Shown here one piece after another: positions 23,944 through 33,067 of a DNA stretch of 64,000 nucleotides. Made by a program: the position numbers and the translations under genes. The DNA is from Flavobacterium tagetis (GTDB lineage Bacteria; Bacteroidota; Bacteroidia; Flavobacteriales; Flavobacteriaceae): positions 1-64,000 of the forward strand of contig NZ_JAERSF010000001.1 of assembly GCF_016735615.1 (NCBI RefSeq). Direction: 5' to 3'. Below the pieces are notes generated by a model that searched no databases, was not told where the DNA came from, and saw only the letters and a program-made list of their open reading frames with translations. The stretch's first letter is position 1; each line of letters begins with the position of its first letter.

Positions 23944-25326
23944 ATGAAGAAGCAAGAATATGCCATAGTCGATATTGAAACCACAGGCGGTAATGCCAGT
24001 GGAAGCCGCATTACAGAAATTGCCATTATTATTCATGACGGTACAAATGTGTTGGATCGTTACGAAACGCTTGTAAACCCAGAACAGGACATCCCTCCTT
24101 CTATTTTTGGACTAACAGGCATTAATAACGAAATGATTGCCAATGCGCCAATTTTCGACGACATTTCAGAAAAGGTTCTCGAAATGCTTACTGACCGTAT
24201 TTTCGTAGCACACAATGTCAATTTCGATTATTCATTTGTTCATCATCAGCTGGAACAGGCCGGTTTTAAATGGTCTGCAAAAAAACTTTGCACAGTTCGT
24301 GCTGCACGAAAAATTAAACCAGGATTAGGTTCTTATAGTTTAGGGAATCTTTGCAATTCTTTAAATATCAATTTAGAAAACCGACACCGTGCAGGCGGAG
24401 ATGCAGATGCTACTGCCTTATTATTTTCTCTTTTGTTAGAATGGGACGATGCTGGAGAAATTGAAAAAATGATCAAAAAAACAGCGCAAGATCAGCGCTT
24501 GCCTCCCAATTTACCACAAGAAGATTTTAATAACTTGCCAGATAAACCTGGAGTCTATTATTTTTATAATCAGGCGAAAAAAGTGATTTATGTTGGAAAA
24601 GCAATCAACTTAAAAAAGCGTGTTACTTCTCATTTTACAGGAAATAATATCAAACCGCAAAGACAGCATTTTCTAAGAGACATTCACGGAATCTCTTTTG
24701 AAGTCTGCGCTACCGAACTTATGGCACTTCTTTTAGAATGCACCGAAATCAAAAAACTTTGGCCAACTTACAATAGAGCCTTAAAACGTTTTGAAGCTAA
24801 ATATGGCATTTATCAATACGAAGCTCGAAATGGCTATAAATATTTGGCAGTTGGTAAATTAAGTAAATTTCAGACTTGCATTCATGAGTTTAATAGTCAA
24901 TACGATGGCATTAATTTATTGCGAACTCTAGCTGAACATTTTGAAATCGATCATCGTTTTTGTAAATACACGAGGCCCGAAGAAGGTGATTTTTTTCAAA
25001 ATAATGAAACCAAAGATTTACCAGAGGTTTCATTTCATAACGAACAAGTCGACAATGCTATCGAATTTTTATTGAATAACAGACCCAGTTTTGCCATTAT
25101 AGACAAAGGAAGATCTTCAGACGAAAAAAGTTGTATTTGGATAGAAAATGGTCATTTTCATGGAATGGGTTACATTCCGAGAGATGTTGCCATTAACGAT
25201 TCTGATGAGGTTAAAAATTATGTTACACCTTATAAAAGCAACCAATATATCGAACAGTTAATTTTTGCTTATGCAGAAAAACATCCAAGAAAAATATTCT
25301 TTAACAAACAACTTTTCATTTCCTAA
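23944..25326 (+). CDS. DEDDh exonuclease (Pol III epsilon-like) fused to a GIY-YIG nuclease domain
   Basis: The 460-residue protein combines two nucleases. Residues 1-165 are a DnaQ-like 3'-5' exonuclease with motifs VDIETTGG, HNVNFDYSF and the DEDDh-type HRAGGDAD. Residues about 195-290 are a UvrC-N/Cho-type GIY-YIG domain with KPGVYYFYNQ and VIYVGKAINLKKR. The rest has no clear motif. The pairing suggests incision near a lesion with end trimming, a UvrC- or Cho-like repair function. It follows umuC by 38 bases and precedes alkB by 45, so it is probably co-expressed with damage tolerance genes. Confidence 0.9.
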   Translation: MKKQEYAIVDIETTGGNASGSRITEIAIIIHDGTNVLDRYETLVNPEQDIPPSIFGLTGINNEMIANAPIFDDISEKVLEMLTDRIFVAHNVNFDYSFVHHQLEQAGFKWSAKKLCTVRAARKIKPGLGSYSLGNLCNSLNINLENRHRAGGDADATALLFSLLLEWDDAGEIEKMIKKTAQDQRLPPNLPQEDFNNLPDKPGVYYFYNQAKKVIYVGKAINLKKRVTSHFTGNNIKPQRQHFLRDIHGISFEVCATELMALLLECTEIKKLWPTYNRALKRFEAKYGIYQYEARNGYKYLAVGKLSKFQTCIHEFNSQYDGINLLRTLAEHFEIDHRFCKYTRPEEGDFFQNNETKDLPEVSFHNEQVDNAIEFLLNNRPSFAIIDKGRSSDEKSCIWIENGHFHGMGYIPRDVAINDSDEVKNYVTPYKSNQYIEQLIFAYAEKHPRKIFFNKQLFIS

Positions 25327-25371
25327 AACCGAATACGAATAAAATAGAGCTGTAAAACTAAAATCTGAATT

Positions 25372-25998
25372 ATGACACTATTTAGCGATACCGAATTATT
25401 TACCACAGGTTTGGGAGGAAAAAAAATATTTGACATTCCAGATTCTGAATTGATTTTGATTGATAACTTCTTCAGTAAAGAAGAATCTGATAGCTTTTAT
25501 GAAAGAATACTTCGCAAAACCAAATGGAGAGAACATCAAATGGAAATTTATGACAAAACCTATACAGTTCCTAGAATGATTGCTTGGTATGAAGACAAAG
25601 ATAATGTTGGAGCAGACCCAAAAGGTCCAGATTGGACTTATGAATTGTTAAAAATAAGAGGACGTGTCGAAAAAGAAACACAGCTCGATTTTAACACCGT
25701 TCTACTCAATTTGTACAGAGACGGAAACGATGGCGTAGGCTGGCATAGCGATAAAGAGCACAATACAGGACCAAATCCTATTATTGCTTCGGTTACTTTT
25801 GGAGAAACTAGAATGTTTAAACTTCGTCATAAATTCAGAAAAGAAATTCCGCCAATTGAGATTCCGCTGCATCATGGTTCTTTTTTATTAATGGCTGGAA
25901 CGACTAATAGTTTTTGGCAACATCAAGTTCCAAAAACAGCTCGAGATGTTTTGCCAAGGATCAATCTTACCTTTAGAAGAACTAATCGAAATCTTTGA
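25372..25998 (+). CDS. alkB: AlkB-like 2-oxoglutarate/Fe(II)-dependent dioxygenase
   Basis: The 208-residue protein belongs to the AlkB family, which removes alkyl groups from damaged bases by oxidative demethylation. The iron ligands are in VGWHSDKEHN (HxD) and HQVPKT, and the 2-oxoglutarate-binding arginines are in the final RDVLPRINLTFRRT. The WHSD type resembles the ALKBH2/3-like bacterial group. It is the last gene of the damage module and lies 45 bases after the exonuclease fusion. Confidence 0.93.
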   Translation: MTLFSDTELFTTGLGGKKIFDIPDSELILIDNFFSKEESDSFYERILRKTKWREHQMEIYDKTYTVPRMIAWYEDKDNVGADPKGPDWTYELLKIRGRVEKETQLDFNTVLLNLYRDGNDGVGWHSDKEHNTGPNPIIASVTFGETRMFKLRHKFRKEIPPIEIPLHHGSFLLMAGTTNSFWQHQVPKTARDVLPRINLTFRRTNRNL

Positions 25999-26159
25999 TT
26001 TTTATAGCATTGAATCTTCAAAAAGAAGTAATTTCTACTTAAAACAACGTAAGATATTCCTTCTTTAAAAAGTTAAAACATGCACTATATGAACCTTTTA
26101 CTAGGCAAAACCTATCTTTTTTACTATTTTTGCAACCTTTTTTAAAATACAATACCGTA

Positions 26160-26621
26160 ATGGCTTATTCGAACAATGATTTATCGCGTTTCTTAGACGC
26201 ACAGAACAAACTTTATCTTACCGCTCTTTCTGAAATCGGAAAAGGGAAAAAAGAGACGCATTGGATGTGGTTTATTTTTCCTCAAATAAAAGGCTTAGGA
26301 AAAAGCGATACTGCAAATCTTTATGCCATTAACGATCTAAAAGAAGCTACAGATTATTTGGAACATCCAATTTTAGGAAAACATTTAATCGAGATTTCAG
26401 AATTGTTGTTGACTTTTAAAATGAAATCGGCGGATGGAATTTTTGGAGATTTAGATGCTCGAAAATTACGTTCATGTATGACTTTATTTTCTTTGGTCGA
26501 AAATGCAAATCCGATATTTCAAGAAATTCTGGAAGCTTTCTTCTCTGGAGAGACAGATCCGCTTACTTTGTCTATTATTAATTCAACTATAAAATCTGTT
26601 GACGAGCCAGTTACAATCTAA
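26160..26621 (+). CDS. DUF1810 family protein
   Basis: The 153-residue soluble protein matches DUF1810: SRFLDAQNKLYLTALSEI at the start, then KKETHWMWFIFPQIKGLG, and GDLDARKLRSCMTLF near residue 103. These are the conserved blocks of the family, which has a calpastatin-like fold name but unknown role. The start was set at ATG 26160 because ten upstream codons of the frame overlap a likely -7 box (TATTTTTG, 26125-26132). It is a single-gene unit with a terminator at 26650-26680. Confidence 0.85.
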   Translation: MAYSNNDLSRFLDAQNKLYLTALSEIGKGKKETHWMWFIFPQIKGLGKSDTANLYAINDLKEATDYLEHPILGKHLIEISELLLTFKMKSADGIFGDLDARKLRSCMTLFSLVENANPIFQEILEAFFSGETDPLTLSIINSTIKSVDEPVTI

Positions 26622-26649
26622 CTAGAGTTTTCAACGATTATTTACATTT

Positions 26650-26682
26650 AAAAGACACTAATTTTAGTGTCTTTTTTTTGTT
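26650..26682 (+). terminator. Intrinsic terminator after the DUF1810 gene
   Basis: AAAAGACACTAA and its mirror TTAGTGTCTTTT with a T run form a compact intrinsic terminator 29 bases after the stop codon. Confidence 0.85.
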
Positions 26683-26779
26683 CGCAACCATATCATTTAC
26701 TAAAATCAAGTCTTTAATTTGTTCATTTAAAAATAATTAGCATTAACTTGCATACTCAACCTCAAATCTAAACCAAATT

Positions 26780-27184
26780 ATGAATGAAAAAATCAAAACT
26801 TTACAAATCATCCATCTTGGCATTTGTGCTGGAACAATTATTTTCTATTTCATTATAGGAGATATTTCATTAGAAACACTAAACATTCCTGCTATTGATT
26901 CTAATTCAATACTATATCTTATTATTCCAGTTCTTGCCTTTGTATTAAGTAGTATATTATTTAAAGCACAATTAAAACAGATTGACCCGAAATTAAAACT
27001 TGAGGACAAACTTCCTGTTTATCAAACCGCTTCTATTATGCGATGGGCAGTTCTTGAAGGCGCAGCCTTTTTGATATTATTCATAAAACCTGAATTCATC
27101 CTATTCGGAATACTTCTCATTATTTATCTTCTTTATCTAAGACCTACTGAAGAAAGAATTACCAATGATTTATCTAATTATTAA
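26780..27184 (+). CDS. Small four-span membrane protein, unknown function
   Basis: I do not recognise a named family. The 134-residue protein has four hydrophobic segments (about residues 10-27, 42-62, 86-101 and 104-121) connected by short polar loops, and a charged C-terminal tail (RPTEERITNDLS). The second and third spans are separated by a lysine-rich loop (KAQLKQIDPKLKLEDK). The layout is typical of small bacterial membrane proteins of unknown role. It is monocistronic and ends at a two-way terminator shared with the permease gene. Confidence 0.75.
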   Translation: MNEKIKTLQIIHLGICAGTIIFYFIIGDISLETLNIPAIDSNSILYLIIPVLAFVLSSILFKAQLKQIDPKLKLEDKLPVYQTASIMRWAVLEGAAFLILFIKPEFILFGILLIIYLLYLRPTEERITNDLSNY

Positions 27185-27194
27185 AACCTATAAA

Positions 27195-27239
27195 GCATAA
27201 AAAAAGCACCTTGAAAATATCAAGATGCTTTTTTTATGC
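27195..27239. terminator. Two-way terminator between the membrane protein and the permease
   Basis: GCATAAAAAAAGCACCTTGA and its mirrored arm ATCAAGATGCTTTTTTTATG make a hairpin with A and T runs on both sides. It can stop both convergent transcripts. Confidence 0.85.
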
Positions 27240-27257
27240 GTTTTTAAACTTAAAATA

Positions 27258-28667
27258 TTATTCGCTTGGTTTAGTTAAATAGTAAACTGGAATTCCAGTT
27301 AACATAATTAATACTCCCCATCCACAAGTTGAGAATTTCGTAATTAATAACGAAATACAAATTGCCGACGCTACCACAATATACAACATTGGTAAAAATG
27401 GATATCCAAACGCTTTATAAGGTCTTTCTGCATCTGGCATCTTTTTTCTTAGAATAAAAATTCCGTAGATGGTCAGGATGTAAAAAATCAATACAATGAT
27501 AATTACAAAATCAAGCAAATCGCCATATTTCCCCGTCAGACACAAAGCCGAAGCCCAAATACACTGCGCCCAAAGTGCCCAAGCAGGAACGCTCGAACTA
27601 TTTAAAACAGCTGCTTTTTTGAAAAATAAACCGTCTTTTGCCATGGTGTAATATACCCTTGCCCCTGCCATAATTAATCCGTTATTGCAGGCAAAAGTCG
27701 AAATCATAATCATAATTGCAATAATCAGCGCTCCGATATTTCCAAAAATATAATCTGAAGCCACAACTGCAACACGGTCAAATTTTGCTGTTGCAATTTC
27801 ATCAAACGGAACAACAGCCAAATACATAAGATTTGTCACAACATAAAGAGAGGTTACTATAAAAGTTCCTAAAAACAAACTTAGACCTACATTTCGTTTC
27901 GGATTTTTAATTTCTCCCGCAATAAAAGTCACACCGTTCCAAGCATCACTAGAGAATAATGATCCTACCATTGCCGCTGAAATTCCAGAAATCAAAGCAG
28001 TTCCACTAATTGGCAACCATGACCCGCTTTCTTTATCAAATGTTCTCGTACTCCAACCGTCTGCCCAGTTTGCATCCCAAATTGAAGCTTTCGCAGCAAG
28101 CGTTAATCCGAAAACGACTAATCCCAATAACGATAAAATTTTAATTATTGTTAAAACGGTTTGCAGAATTTTTCCATTTTTCACTCCACGGCTATTAATA
28201 AAAGTCAGAATGATAATGGTTAAAATTGAAACAAGCTGGGCTGCATTCAATTTAAATGCTCCGAGTTCGTAAAGAATATTTTCATCACTTAGCGGTTCAT
28301 ACAAATAAGCTGCAAATTTAGAAAAAGCCACTCCTACTGCCGCAATTGTTCCGGTTTGAATAACTGCAAAAAAACTCCAGCCGTACAAAAAGGCAATCAG
28401 TTTGTTATAAGCTTCTTTTAAGTAAACATATTGTCCTCCAGCTTTAGGAAACATTGCGCTCAATTCGCCATAACTAACCGCTGCGACAACGGTAATAAAT
28501 CCAGACAAAAGCCAGATTAAGGTAAGCCATCCTGCCGAACCTACTTGCCTGGCGATATCGGCGCTTACAATAAATATCCCGGATCCGATCATAGAGCCAA
28601 CCACAAGCATGGTTCCGTCTAAGAGTCCGAGTTCTCTTTTAAAATGTTCTTGGTCGTTTTCTTGCAT
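27258..28667 (-). CDS. APC-superfamily amino acid permease
   Basis: The 469-residue inner-membrane transporter has about twelve hydrophobic spans and the APC start signature LGLLDGTMLVVGSMIGSGIF near residues 13-32, whose unwound helix binds the amino acid backbone. Conserved features include KAGGQYVYLKEAYNK near residue 75 and LFSSDAWNGVTFIAGEI near residue 238. It is like the LAT/YkbA-type exchangers. Substrate is likely a neutral amino acid but cannot be fixed. It stands alone on the minus strand. Confidence 0.9.
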   Translation of the reverse strand: MQENDQEHFKRELGLLDGTMLVVGSMIGSGIFIVSADIARQVGSAGWLTLIWLLSGFITVVAAVSYGELSAMFPKAGGQYVYLKEAYNKLIAFLYGWSFFAVIQTGTIAAVGVAFSKFAAYLYEPLSDENILYELGAFKLNAAQLVSILTIIILTFINSRGVKNGKILQTVLTIIKILSLLGLVVFGLTLAAKASIWDANWADGWSTRTFDKESGSWLPISGTALISGISAAMVGSLFSSDAWNGVTFIAGEIKNPKRNVGLSLFLGTFIVTSLYVVTNLMYLAVVPFDEIATAKFDRVAVVASDYIFGNIGALIIAIMIMISTFACNNGLIMAGARVYYTMAKDGLFFKKAAVLNSSSVPAWALWAQCIWASALCLTGKYGDLLDFVIIIVLIFYILTIYGIFILRKKMPDAERPYKAFGYPFLPMLYIVVASAICISLLITKFSTCGWGVLIMLTGIPVYYLTKPSE

Positions 28668-29075
28668 TTTTATTGGTTTAGGTTGGCTAAAGATATACTT
28701 TTTTCTGAAATCTCAATCTTCACTGATAATTTTTAAAAAAAATAAAAAAGTGCAGAAAAACTTACTCTTTTACGGTTTTACGTAATGTTGTAATATTTAT
28801 TTTACATAGATTTGAGTAAAAACAGAAGCATATATCTGTAAAAAATCAATTCTTACAAGCCGAGAAACAGACACTTTGTCAATTATAAACCTCAGAAATT
28901 TAACCTAACGTTTCAATAGGAATTTCAGGTACTTTGATATAACTGCAAATAAATTAATTGAGCGGATTGCAAAATCTAAAGTTAAAATCTGAAAGGCGGA
29001 ACAACTTAACCCAAATCCAGTACCTAAAGTTTTCGTCTCTAAAGGCTAGTATGCTTCAAAAGGGAAATAAAAATC
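28668..29075. other. 408-base intergenic region with one candidate promoter
   Basis: Between the divergent permease and lipoprotein genes. The only promoter-like site is TTG 28788-28790, a short 16-base spacer and TAGATTTG 28807-28814, facing the lipoprotein gene. If used, it would give a leader of about 250 bases. No tRNA, hairpin terminator or open frame was seen. Confidence 0.4.
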
Positions 29076-29609
29076 ATGAAAAATTTAAAAACTTATTTTA
29101 GCATTTTAATCATTTCATTAACTACGAGTGCATTTTTTTTGGCTTGCTCTAACGATGATAACCAGCAACAAACTGCAAGTTCTACAAAAAAAGAAGCTGT
29201 AAGCAAAACAGCAACAACAAACAAATCGGCTCTAGCAACAACAGAAACATGCTGCACGCCATTATTGTCTGCTTCATTTATCTGTAGAGGAAGCGGATCA
29301 GGAAGCGCTGGAGGATCAGTTGATCTATCTCTTCCATGTAATAATGACTGGTCTGTAGTTTCTAAAATTGATGTAAGCCTTTCTGACGGAACAAGATTTA
29401 CAGTAACTTCTCCTAGCAGTTTATACAATCAAACTCAAGGAACTTTGACGCCGCCATATAATATCAACAACAATAAAATTCGCTTACCTTTTATTAATTC
29501 AGAATGTCTGGCAGAAATAACATGCTATGCTACATTTTACTTTAATAATGGCTGCCCGACAGTAACTACAAGCGTACTTACATTAGGACCAGTTGCAACA
29601 TCTAACTAA
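29076..29609 (+). CDS. Cysteine-rich lipoprotein of unknown function
   Basis: The 177-residue protein has a lipoprotein signal (FFLAC, lipidated C24) followed by a low-complexity linker of Ser, Thr, Ala and Lys (residues 28-56). The folded part (about residues 60-177) holds seven more cysteines, including a CC pair, and looks beta-rich. No family is recognised. It should be anchored in the outer or inner membrane, with the linker spacing the domain from the surface. It stands alone with a long leader and its own terminator. Confidence 0.72.
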   Translation: MKNLKTYFSILIISLTTSAFFLACSNDDNQQQTASSTKKEAVSKTATTNKSALATTETCCTPLLSASFICRGSGSGSAGGSVDLSLPCNNDWSVVSKIDVSLSDGTRFTVTSPSSLYNQTQGTLTPPYNINNNKIRLPFINSECLAEITCYATFYFNNGCPTVTTSVLTLGPVATSN

Positions 29610-29628
29610 TTTTTAATTCTAGAATTCA

Positions 29629-29661
29629 AAAACTGCAAAAATTTTTTTTGCAGTTTTTTTT
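29629..29661 (+). terminator. Intrinsic terminator after the Cys-rich lipoprotein
   Basis: AAAACTGCAAAAA and TTTTTTTTGCAGTTTT form a strong A/T-flanked hairpin followed by a T run. Confidence 0.85.
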
Positions 29662-29706
29662 CACATTACAGTTTAAATAAGTCTTCTATTTTAATTTCTA
29701 AATCAC

Positions 29707-30051
29707 ATGAAAAAAATCACTTTTTTGCTTTTATTCTTTTTCGCTTCATTAAACACATTTGCTCAAGATATTACTGGTGATTGGAAAGGCCTCTTAAAAG
29801 TTCCAGGTGCCGAGCTTAATCTAGTTTTACACATTACAAAAACTGAAAACGGTTTGAGTGCAACTCTAGACAGTGTTGACCAAAAAGCATTTGGAATTCC
29901 AGTAACTACAACGGTATTCGAAAATTCAACACTTAAATTCACTGTTGCCAATTTACAAATAGAATATGAAGGTGTTTTGGAAAAAGACCAAACCATCACG
30001 GGAACTTTCAAGCAAATGGGACAGCCGTTACCTTTGGTTTTGAAGCGTTAG
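29707..30051 (+). CDS. Small secreted beta-domain protein
   Basis: The 114-residue protein has a signal peptide (cleavage after FAQ, residue 19) and one domain reading ITGDWKGLLKVPGAELNLVL at its start and GTFKQMGQPLPLVL at its end. That domain resembles the N-terminal portion found in front of alpha/beta hydrolase (serine peptidase-like) proteins of Bacteroidota, here without a hydrolase. It has no catalytic triad and may be a ligand- or lipid-binding beta-barrel. It is 33 bases upstream of the methyltransferase and may be co-transcribed with it. Confidence 0.7.
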   Translation: MKKITFLLLFFFASLNTFAQDITGDWKGLLKVPGAELNLVLHITKTENGLSATLDSVDQKAFGIPVTTTVFENSTLKFTVANLQIEYEGVLEKDQTITGTFKQMGQPLPLVLKR

Positions 30052-30084
30052 AAATTTTCCCTAACTTTAAATAAAAACAGCATC

Positions 30085-30843
30085 ATGACTTGGGATCCAA
30101 AAAAATATAACGAATTTAAAGCAGAACGTTCTAAGCCTTTTGATGATCTAACAAGTCATATTATTGACAAACCCAATCTAAAAGTTATCGATCTCGGGTG
30201 CGGAACAGGTGAACTTACTAAAAAGCTGTCCGAAAAACTAACCAATACTAACGTTCTTGGCATTGACAATTCGGCTGAAATGTTGGCTAAAGCTCCAATA
30301 CAAGAAAATCTTCAGTTTAAAGAAAAAACAATTTTAGAGCAGATTGAAGATGAAACCAAATGGGATTTGATTTTTTCCAACGCAGCATTGCAATGGATCG
30401 ATAATCATAACGAACTTTTTCCGAAAATTATTTCTCGTATAAACCCAGGCGGCCAGTTGGCAGTTCAGATGCCACAGCAAAACGAAAACATTTTAAACAA
30501 AATACTTTTACAATTGGTGCAAGAAGAACCTTTTGCCTCATATCTCAAAAATTGGATACGCCCTTCTCCTGTATTGACTTTAGATGAATATGCAAAAATC
30601 CTGTTCGAAAATGGTGGCACAGATTTGGTACTGTATGAAAAAGTTTATCCTATAATTTCTAATAAAAAAGATGACTTTTTTGACTTTATTTCAGGCTCTG
30701 CATTAACGGTTTATCAAGAAAGATTAAAAGAAGAAGAATTTGCAAAATTAACAACCGAATTCAAGAAGAGAATAGATGCTTATTTTCCTGTTGTACCATC
30801 TATATATGCCTTTAGAAGATTGATTATTTATGCTAAATTCTAA
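30085..30843 (+). CDS. tam: Trans-aconitate 2-methyltransferase-like SAM-dependent enzyme
   Basis: The 252-residue class I methyltransferase has the SAM-binding loop VIDLGCGTGELTKKL near residue 36, the acidic GIDNSAEML loop and a W..IFSNAALQWIDNH segment that is typical of Tam. Tam methylates trans-aconitate, a by-product of aconitase action that inhibits the enzyme. Two aconitase genes lie about 7 kb downstream. The assignment follows the overall pattern; other small-acid methyltransferases are possible. Confidence 0.78.
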   Translation: MTWDPKKYNEFKAERSKPFDDLTSHIIDKPNLKVIDLGCGTGELTKKLSEKLTNTNVLGIDNSAEMLAKAPIQENLQFKEKTILEQIEDETKWDLIFSNAALQWIDNHNELFPKIISRINPGGQLAVQMPQQNENILNKILLQLVQEEPFASYLKNWIRPSPVLTLDEYAKILFENGGTDLVLYEKVYPIISNKKDDFFDFISGSALTVYQERLKEEEFAKLTTEFKKRIDAYFPVVPSIYAFRRLIIYAKF

Positions 30844-31263
30844 TCGTATAATCTTATAAGATTCTTTGTCAATCCTTAAACAAAAATAAGGCTTCGTATT
30901 TTTTGCTTAACGTTATCTTTTTATTCCTTTTTTATCTTCAAAATTGAGGTTTAAACTCTTTTTACTTCAATGCAAAACTGCTAAAAACTTCATTACAGAA
31001 GCAAAAAACATTAAAAACAAAATAGTTAAACAAAAAAAATTCGAAATAAAAATATTTTTGCTTAAACACTATAATTTTTAGTAAAACTATAAGATAAATT
31101 TTATTATATTTGAGAGAATCATTTTAACAGCATTTACAAACAGCAAAATATCTTAACAAGTGTTTAATGTTATATAAAGATTAATCTGCCCGTTTTTCTT
31201 TATTAGTAATTACAAAAAAACACATAAAGGGAGCCTTTTTATTAACCTACTAATTTTAAGATT
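30844..31263. other. 420-base AT-rich leader of the histidine kinase gene
   Basis: No open frame or RNA gene was seen. Two -7-like boxes face the kinase gene: TATTTTTG at 31053-31060 and TATATTTG at 31105-31112, neither with a clear TTG at the right distance. If the latter is used, the leader is about 145 bases. Confidence 0.35.
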
Positions 31264-32688
31264 ATGTCTAAACTGCGAGCTTTAAAAAACTTTCGTTTCC
31301 CAAATGTTTTCATCCTAATTTTAATCGTTTTTATTTCTTGTGCTTTATTAATCTGCATCAATTTTTTTACAATTAAAATCTTATCCGCCAACAGGGCTTA
31401 TGTAAACGGAGAATCTCATTACTCAAAAGGGCAAAAAGATGCATCGAGACATTTAATCACCTATTTATTTACTAAAAATCCTTCGCAATGGAAACTATAC
31501 CTAGAAGAATTAAAAGTACCTCAAGGTGATGGCATTGCAAGAATCACACTTTTGAAAGCTGGAGACAATAAAGCTGCTAGAGAGGGATTTTTAATTGGGC
31601 GAAATCACGAAGATGATTTAGACGATCTTATTTGGCTGTTTGACAATTTTAAAAATGTAAGCTTTTTATCTAAGGCCATAAATGAATGGGGACAAGGAGA
31701 TAAATTAATTTTTGATTTATTTGTTATTGGCCAACAGATTAACGCCAAAATTGAGCATAATATACTAACTGCTGAGGATCAGAAGAAATATTTGAAACAA
31801 ATAAGTGCAATAAGTGATCGATTAACGGTTAATGAGCGTAATTTTTCGAATACATTAGGTGAAGGAACACGAAAAATAAAGGATTTGCTTATTATTACAA
31901 ATATCTTTTTTATTCTGGTTATAGTCTGCAGCGTTTGTCTTTATTATTCTATAATGGTCAAAAGGTTATTGGTTTCGAAAAAAGAGACGGAAGTAAAAAA
32001 TGAAAATCTTATTATCGTAAATCGCGAATTGGACCGATTTGTTTATAGCGCATCACACGATTTGAGATCTCCCATTACTTCATTAAAAGGTCTTATCGAA
32101 ATAACAGCATTAGAAGATGATGTACAGCAAGTTCGAAATTATTTACAAATGATGCATCACAGTCTTGAAAGGCAAGATCAATTTATTAGTGACATTATTG
32201 ATTATTCTAAAAATAAAAGAAAAGAAATAATATTAGAACCGGTAAGCCTGAAAGAATTATGCAATGAAGCTATCCTGCAATTAATGCATATTGAAAATGC
32301 AAACAGAATTAAATTTACACAGGAACTTTTGGTAGATCAGATTGAAAGCGATGGACTTCGTTTAAAAATCATTATCAATAATTTGCTTTCTAATGCTATA
32401 AAGTATGCAGACTGCGATAAGAAAGAAATGTTTATAACCATTAGAACTTATTTTAGCGAAGGCGTAAATAAAATTGAAGTATCCGATAACGGAATCGGAA
32501 TTCATGACGACTATAAAGCAAATATTTTCGACATGTATTTTGGAACAAACAAAAATAAAGGTTCTGGTTTAGGCTTATATATCGTAAAAGAAGCTGTTGA
32601 GAATATCAGAGGAGATATTTCTGTTTTTTCAGAAAGCAGTGTTGGAAGCAAATTCATCGTAACAATACCAAATTCGTATGCCGTATAG
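31264..32688 (+). CDS. Membrane histidine kinase
   Basis: The 474-residue kinase has two membrane spans (about residues 16-40 and 213-234) around a helical periplasmic sensor domain of about 170 residues. It then has HisKA with H265 in SASHDLRSPI and ATPase boxes NNLLSNAIKYAD, DNGIGI and GSGLGLYIVKEAV. There is no HAMP or PAS domain. The stop overlaps the start of a single-domain receiver gene, so they make a direct phosphotransfer pair. The signal is unknown. Confidence 0.92.
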   Translation: MSKLRALKNFRFPNVFILILIVFISCALLICINFFTIKILSANRAYVNGESHYSKGQKDASRHLITYLFTKNPSQWKLYLEELKVPQGDGIARITLLKAGDNKAAREGFLIGRNHEDDLDDLIWLFDNFKNVSFLSKAINEWGQGDKLIFDLFVIGQQINAKIEHNILTAEDQKKYLKQISAISDRLTVNERNFSNTLGEGTRKIKDLLIITNIFFILVIVCSVCLYYSIMVKRLLVSKKETEVKNENLIIVNRELDRFVYSASHDLRSPITSLKGLIEITALEDDVQQVRNYLQMMHHSLERQDQFISDIIDYSKNKRKEIILEPVSLKELCNEAILQLMHIENANRIKFTQELLVDQIESDGLRLKIIINNLLSNAIKYADCDKKEMFITIRTYFSEGVNKIEVSDNGIGIHDDYKANIFDMYFGTNKNKGSGLGLYIVKEAVENIRGDISVFSESSVGSKFIVTIPNSYAV

Positions 32689-33067
32689 ATCTCAATTTAT
32701 AATTATAGAAGACAATCTGATTGATCAATTTGTCACTAAAAAGCTATTGAAAAAAGGACTCGATATTAATCCTGCTTACATAGCCAATAACGGAAAAGAA
32801 GGAATGAATTGGATTCTAAAAAATCAGAATCAAAATCCACTAATTATTCTTTTAGACATTCAAATGCCAGTTATGAATGGTTTCGAATTTTTGGAAGAGT
32901 TTGACAGACTACCTGAAGATGTAAAAGAGAACATTGAAATTTTTGTGCTTTCTTCGACTTTAGATAGTGACGAAATCAAGAAAGTCAAAGAAAATAAATA
33001 CGTCTCTGATTTCTGGAACAAACCTTTTAGATTAGAAATATTGAAAAATGCTTTTCTTTCAGTTTAA
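32678..33067 (+). CDS. Single-domain response regulator (receiver only)
   Basis: The 129-residue protein is one receiver domain with acidic pair ED at residues 11-12, phospho-acceptor D60 in LLDIQMPVMNG, a switch serine in VLSSTLDS and lysine in WNKPFR. No output domain follows. It starts 11 bases inside the kinase gene, so the two are translationally coupled. It probably acts by protein contact, or passes phosphate on to another protein. Its end converges with the LysM hydrolase gene, with a 4-base overlap. Confidence 0.92.
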   Translation: MPYRSQFIIIEDNLIDQFVTKKLLKKGLDINPAYIANNGKEGMNWILKNQNQNPLIILLDIQMPVMNGFEFLEEFDRLPEDVKENIEIFVLSSTLDSDEIKKVKENKYVSDFWNKPFRLEILKNAFLSV

